This document shows, piece by piece, positions 63,308 through 64,000 of a stretch of DNA of 64,000 nt. The stretch comes from Silene conica (taxonomy: Eukaryota; Streptophyta; Magnoliopsida; Caryophyllales; Caryophyllaceae). The stretch spans positions 44,348,079 through 44,412,078 of the forward strand of contig CM055313.2 in assembly GCA_029255685.2 (NCBI GenBank), written 5' to 3'. The position numbers and the translations under genes were made by a program. The notes under the pieces are model-generated. The model worked only from the letters and a program-made list of their open reading frames with translations, made no database searches and was not told the DNA's origin. Each line of letters opens with the position of its first letter. The stretch's first letter is position 1.

Positions 63308-64000
63308 TGTAACAACCCGGATTATAAAATAAAGGAAAAACATAATATAAAAGAATATCAGAGTGTAACTCAATGATAACTGGTTAAGGTGGCGGAAACG
63401 CCTTACCCAAATCCGGATCGATACTCAAATCGAAAACCAAACTAATACATTATTCAAAGGTTCTTAAAACTTAAACAAAACTCCTAAACAATTTATTAAG
63501 CTCGCTTCGCACATTCCCCAAGCAAGCATCAACCAAACAGCGACCACCTGAACAACCTGAGAAGGGGGTCGACAATCAGTCGGGAGTAACTAGATGCTCT
63601 CCCAGTCATGTTTACAACAATTGAATGTAACCAACAATCAATAACAATTGAAATGTAAAACCAGTAAACATGCGAGATCATCTACACTCATGAAAGTCCA
63701 ATCAAACTTACCATCATTTGAAGAAACGCTTCAACGATCATGTGAGGATATAAACACGTCATGACATGCATGCAAACTTACTATACCATAATATTCTCGA
63801 TACCAGACGTATGAAACCAAACGAACCTAGACCATATGCGACCACTAGACCATGAACATTTACAACCGAAGTAACTCACGACTCGTAGTAACATAAGGCA
63901 CAATGCTAGTAATAAAGCGTAGCGAATATGGTGACACACAATGCATTGCAACAGAAGGCACAAAGCTATCATCAAAGCATAGTGAATAGAGCGAAAGCCC
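63308..64000 (-). repeat. LTR4 of the 6-kb array (cut by window end)
   Basis: First 693 bp of a fourth LTR, ending just before its hairpin array. It matches LTR3, including the change near 57924 (63943 here). Confidence 0.9.

Larger units (their letters stand above)
36849..64000 (-). mobile_element. Tandem array of a 6-kb non-autonomous Gypsy-like LTR element
   Basis: Four LTRs (TGTAACAACCCGG to ACGGGGTGTTACA) alternate with three internal regions: LTR1 36849-47791 (interrupted), INT1 47792-51269, LTR2 51270-53811, INT2 53812-57288, LTR3 57289-59830, INT3 59831-63307, LTR4 63308 to beyond the window. The period is 6019 bp. Neighbouring units share one LTR, as expected from unequal recombination between LTRs. 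Every internal region has a tRNA-iMet primer site (minus: TTGGTATCAGAGCGAAC) and a polypurine tract, but no gag or pol. The sequence next to the polypurine tract (GTTTCGAGGACGAAAC) matches the Tekay-like element. Confidence 0.9.

Overview
This is repeat-dominated nuclear DNA from a flowering plant, most likely a eudicot. The evidence is a partial xyloglucan endotransglucosylase/hydrolase (XTH) gene with plant-type introns, Ty1/Copia and Ty3/Gypsy elements primed by initiator tRNA-Met, a CACTA transposon carrying pieces of plant genes, and long TA arrays. The species cannot be named from this window. Apart from the XTH gene, nearly all of the window belongs to mobile elements, many nested inside one another.

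Layout. 1-3300: three TA arrays separating a 1.8-kb terminal-inverted-repeat element and a head-to-head inverted MITE dimer with two 573-bp arms. 3355-4724 (minus): coding exons 1-2, 5' leader and TATA box of an XTH4/5-like gene, with a hAT-type MITE in intron 1; the catalytic exons are not in the window. 4725-5440: microsatellites. 5441-16164: a complete Sirevirus-type Copia element with nearly identical LTRs, an intact gag, an intact pol in a different frame, and a decayed third ORF. 16176-16411: a third TA-flanked MITE copy, cut by the insertion of Copia-A.

16412-36848: remains of Copia-A, whose 5' LTR is split by a 4.2-kb CACTA element (16649-20846) carrying exon fragments resembling TWD40-2 and ARP9, and by a complete Tekay-like chromovirus (21169-31694, minus) with an intact 1478-residue polyprotein and LTRs in which I see two differences. 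Its internal region carries a solo LTR of the same Tekay family (33550-36404).

36849-64000: a tandem array of LTR-internal-LTR-internal-LTR-internal-LTR with a 6019-bp period, made of a non-coding Gypsy-like element whose 3' end resembles the Tekay family. Its first LTR contains a defective Copia (Copia-C, 38199-46589, minus); the empty site is preserved in the sister LTRs.

The most unusual signal is in the LTRs of the two Gypsy-type families. Each carries arrays of short repeats in which the loop/core is constant but the flanking arms change from copy to copy while staying complementary. Four such arrays with unrelated sequences are visible. That is the pattern expected of conserved hairpins (covariation), and I know of no description of it. 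All alignments and counts here were made by eye.
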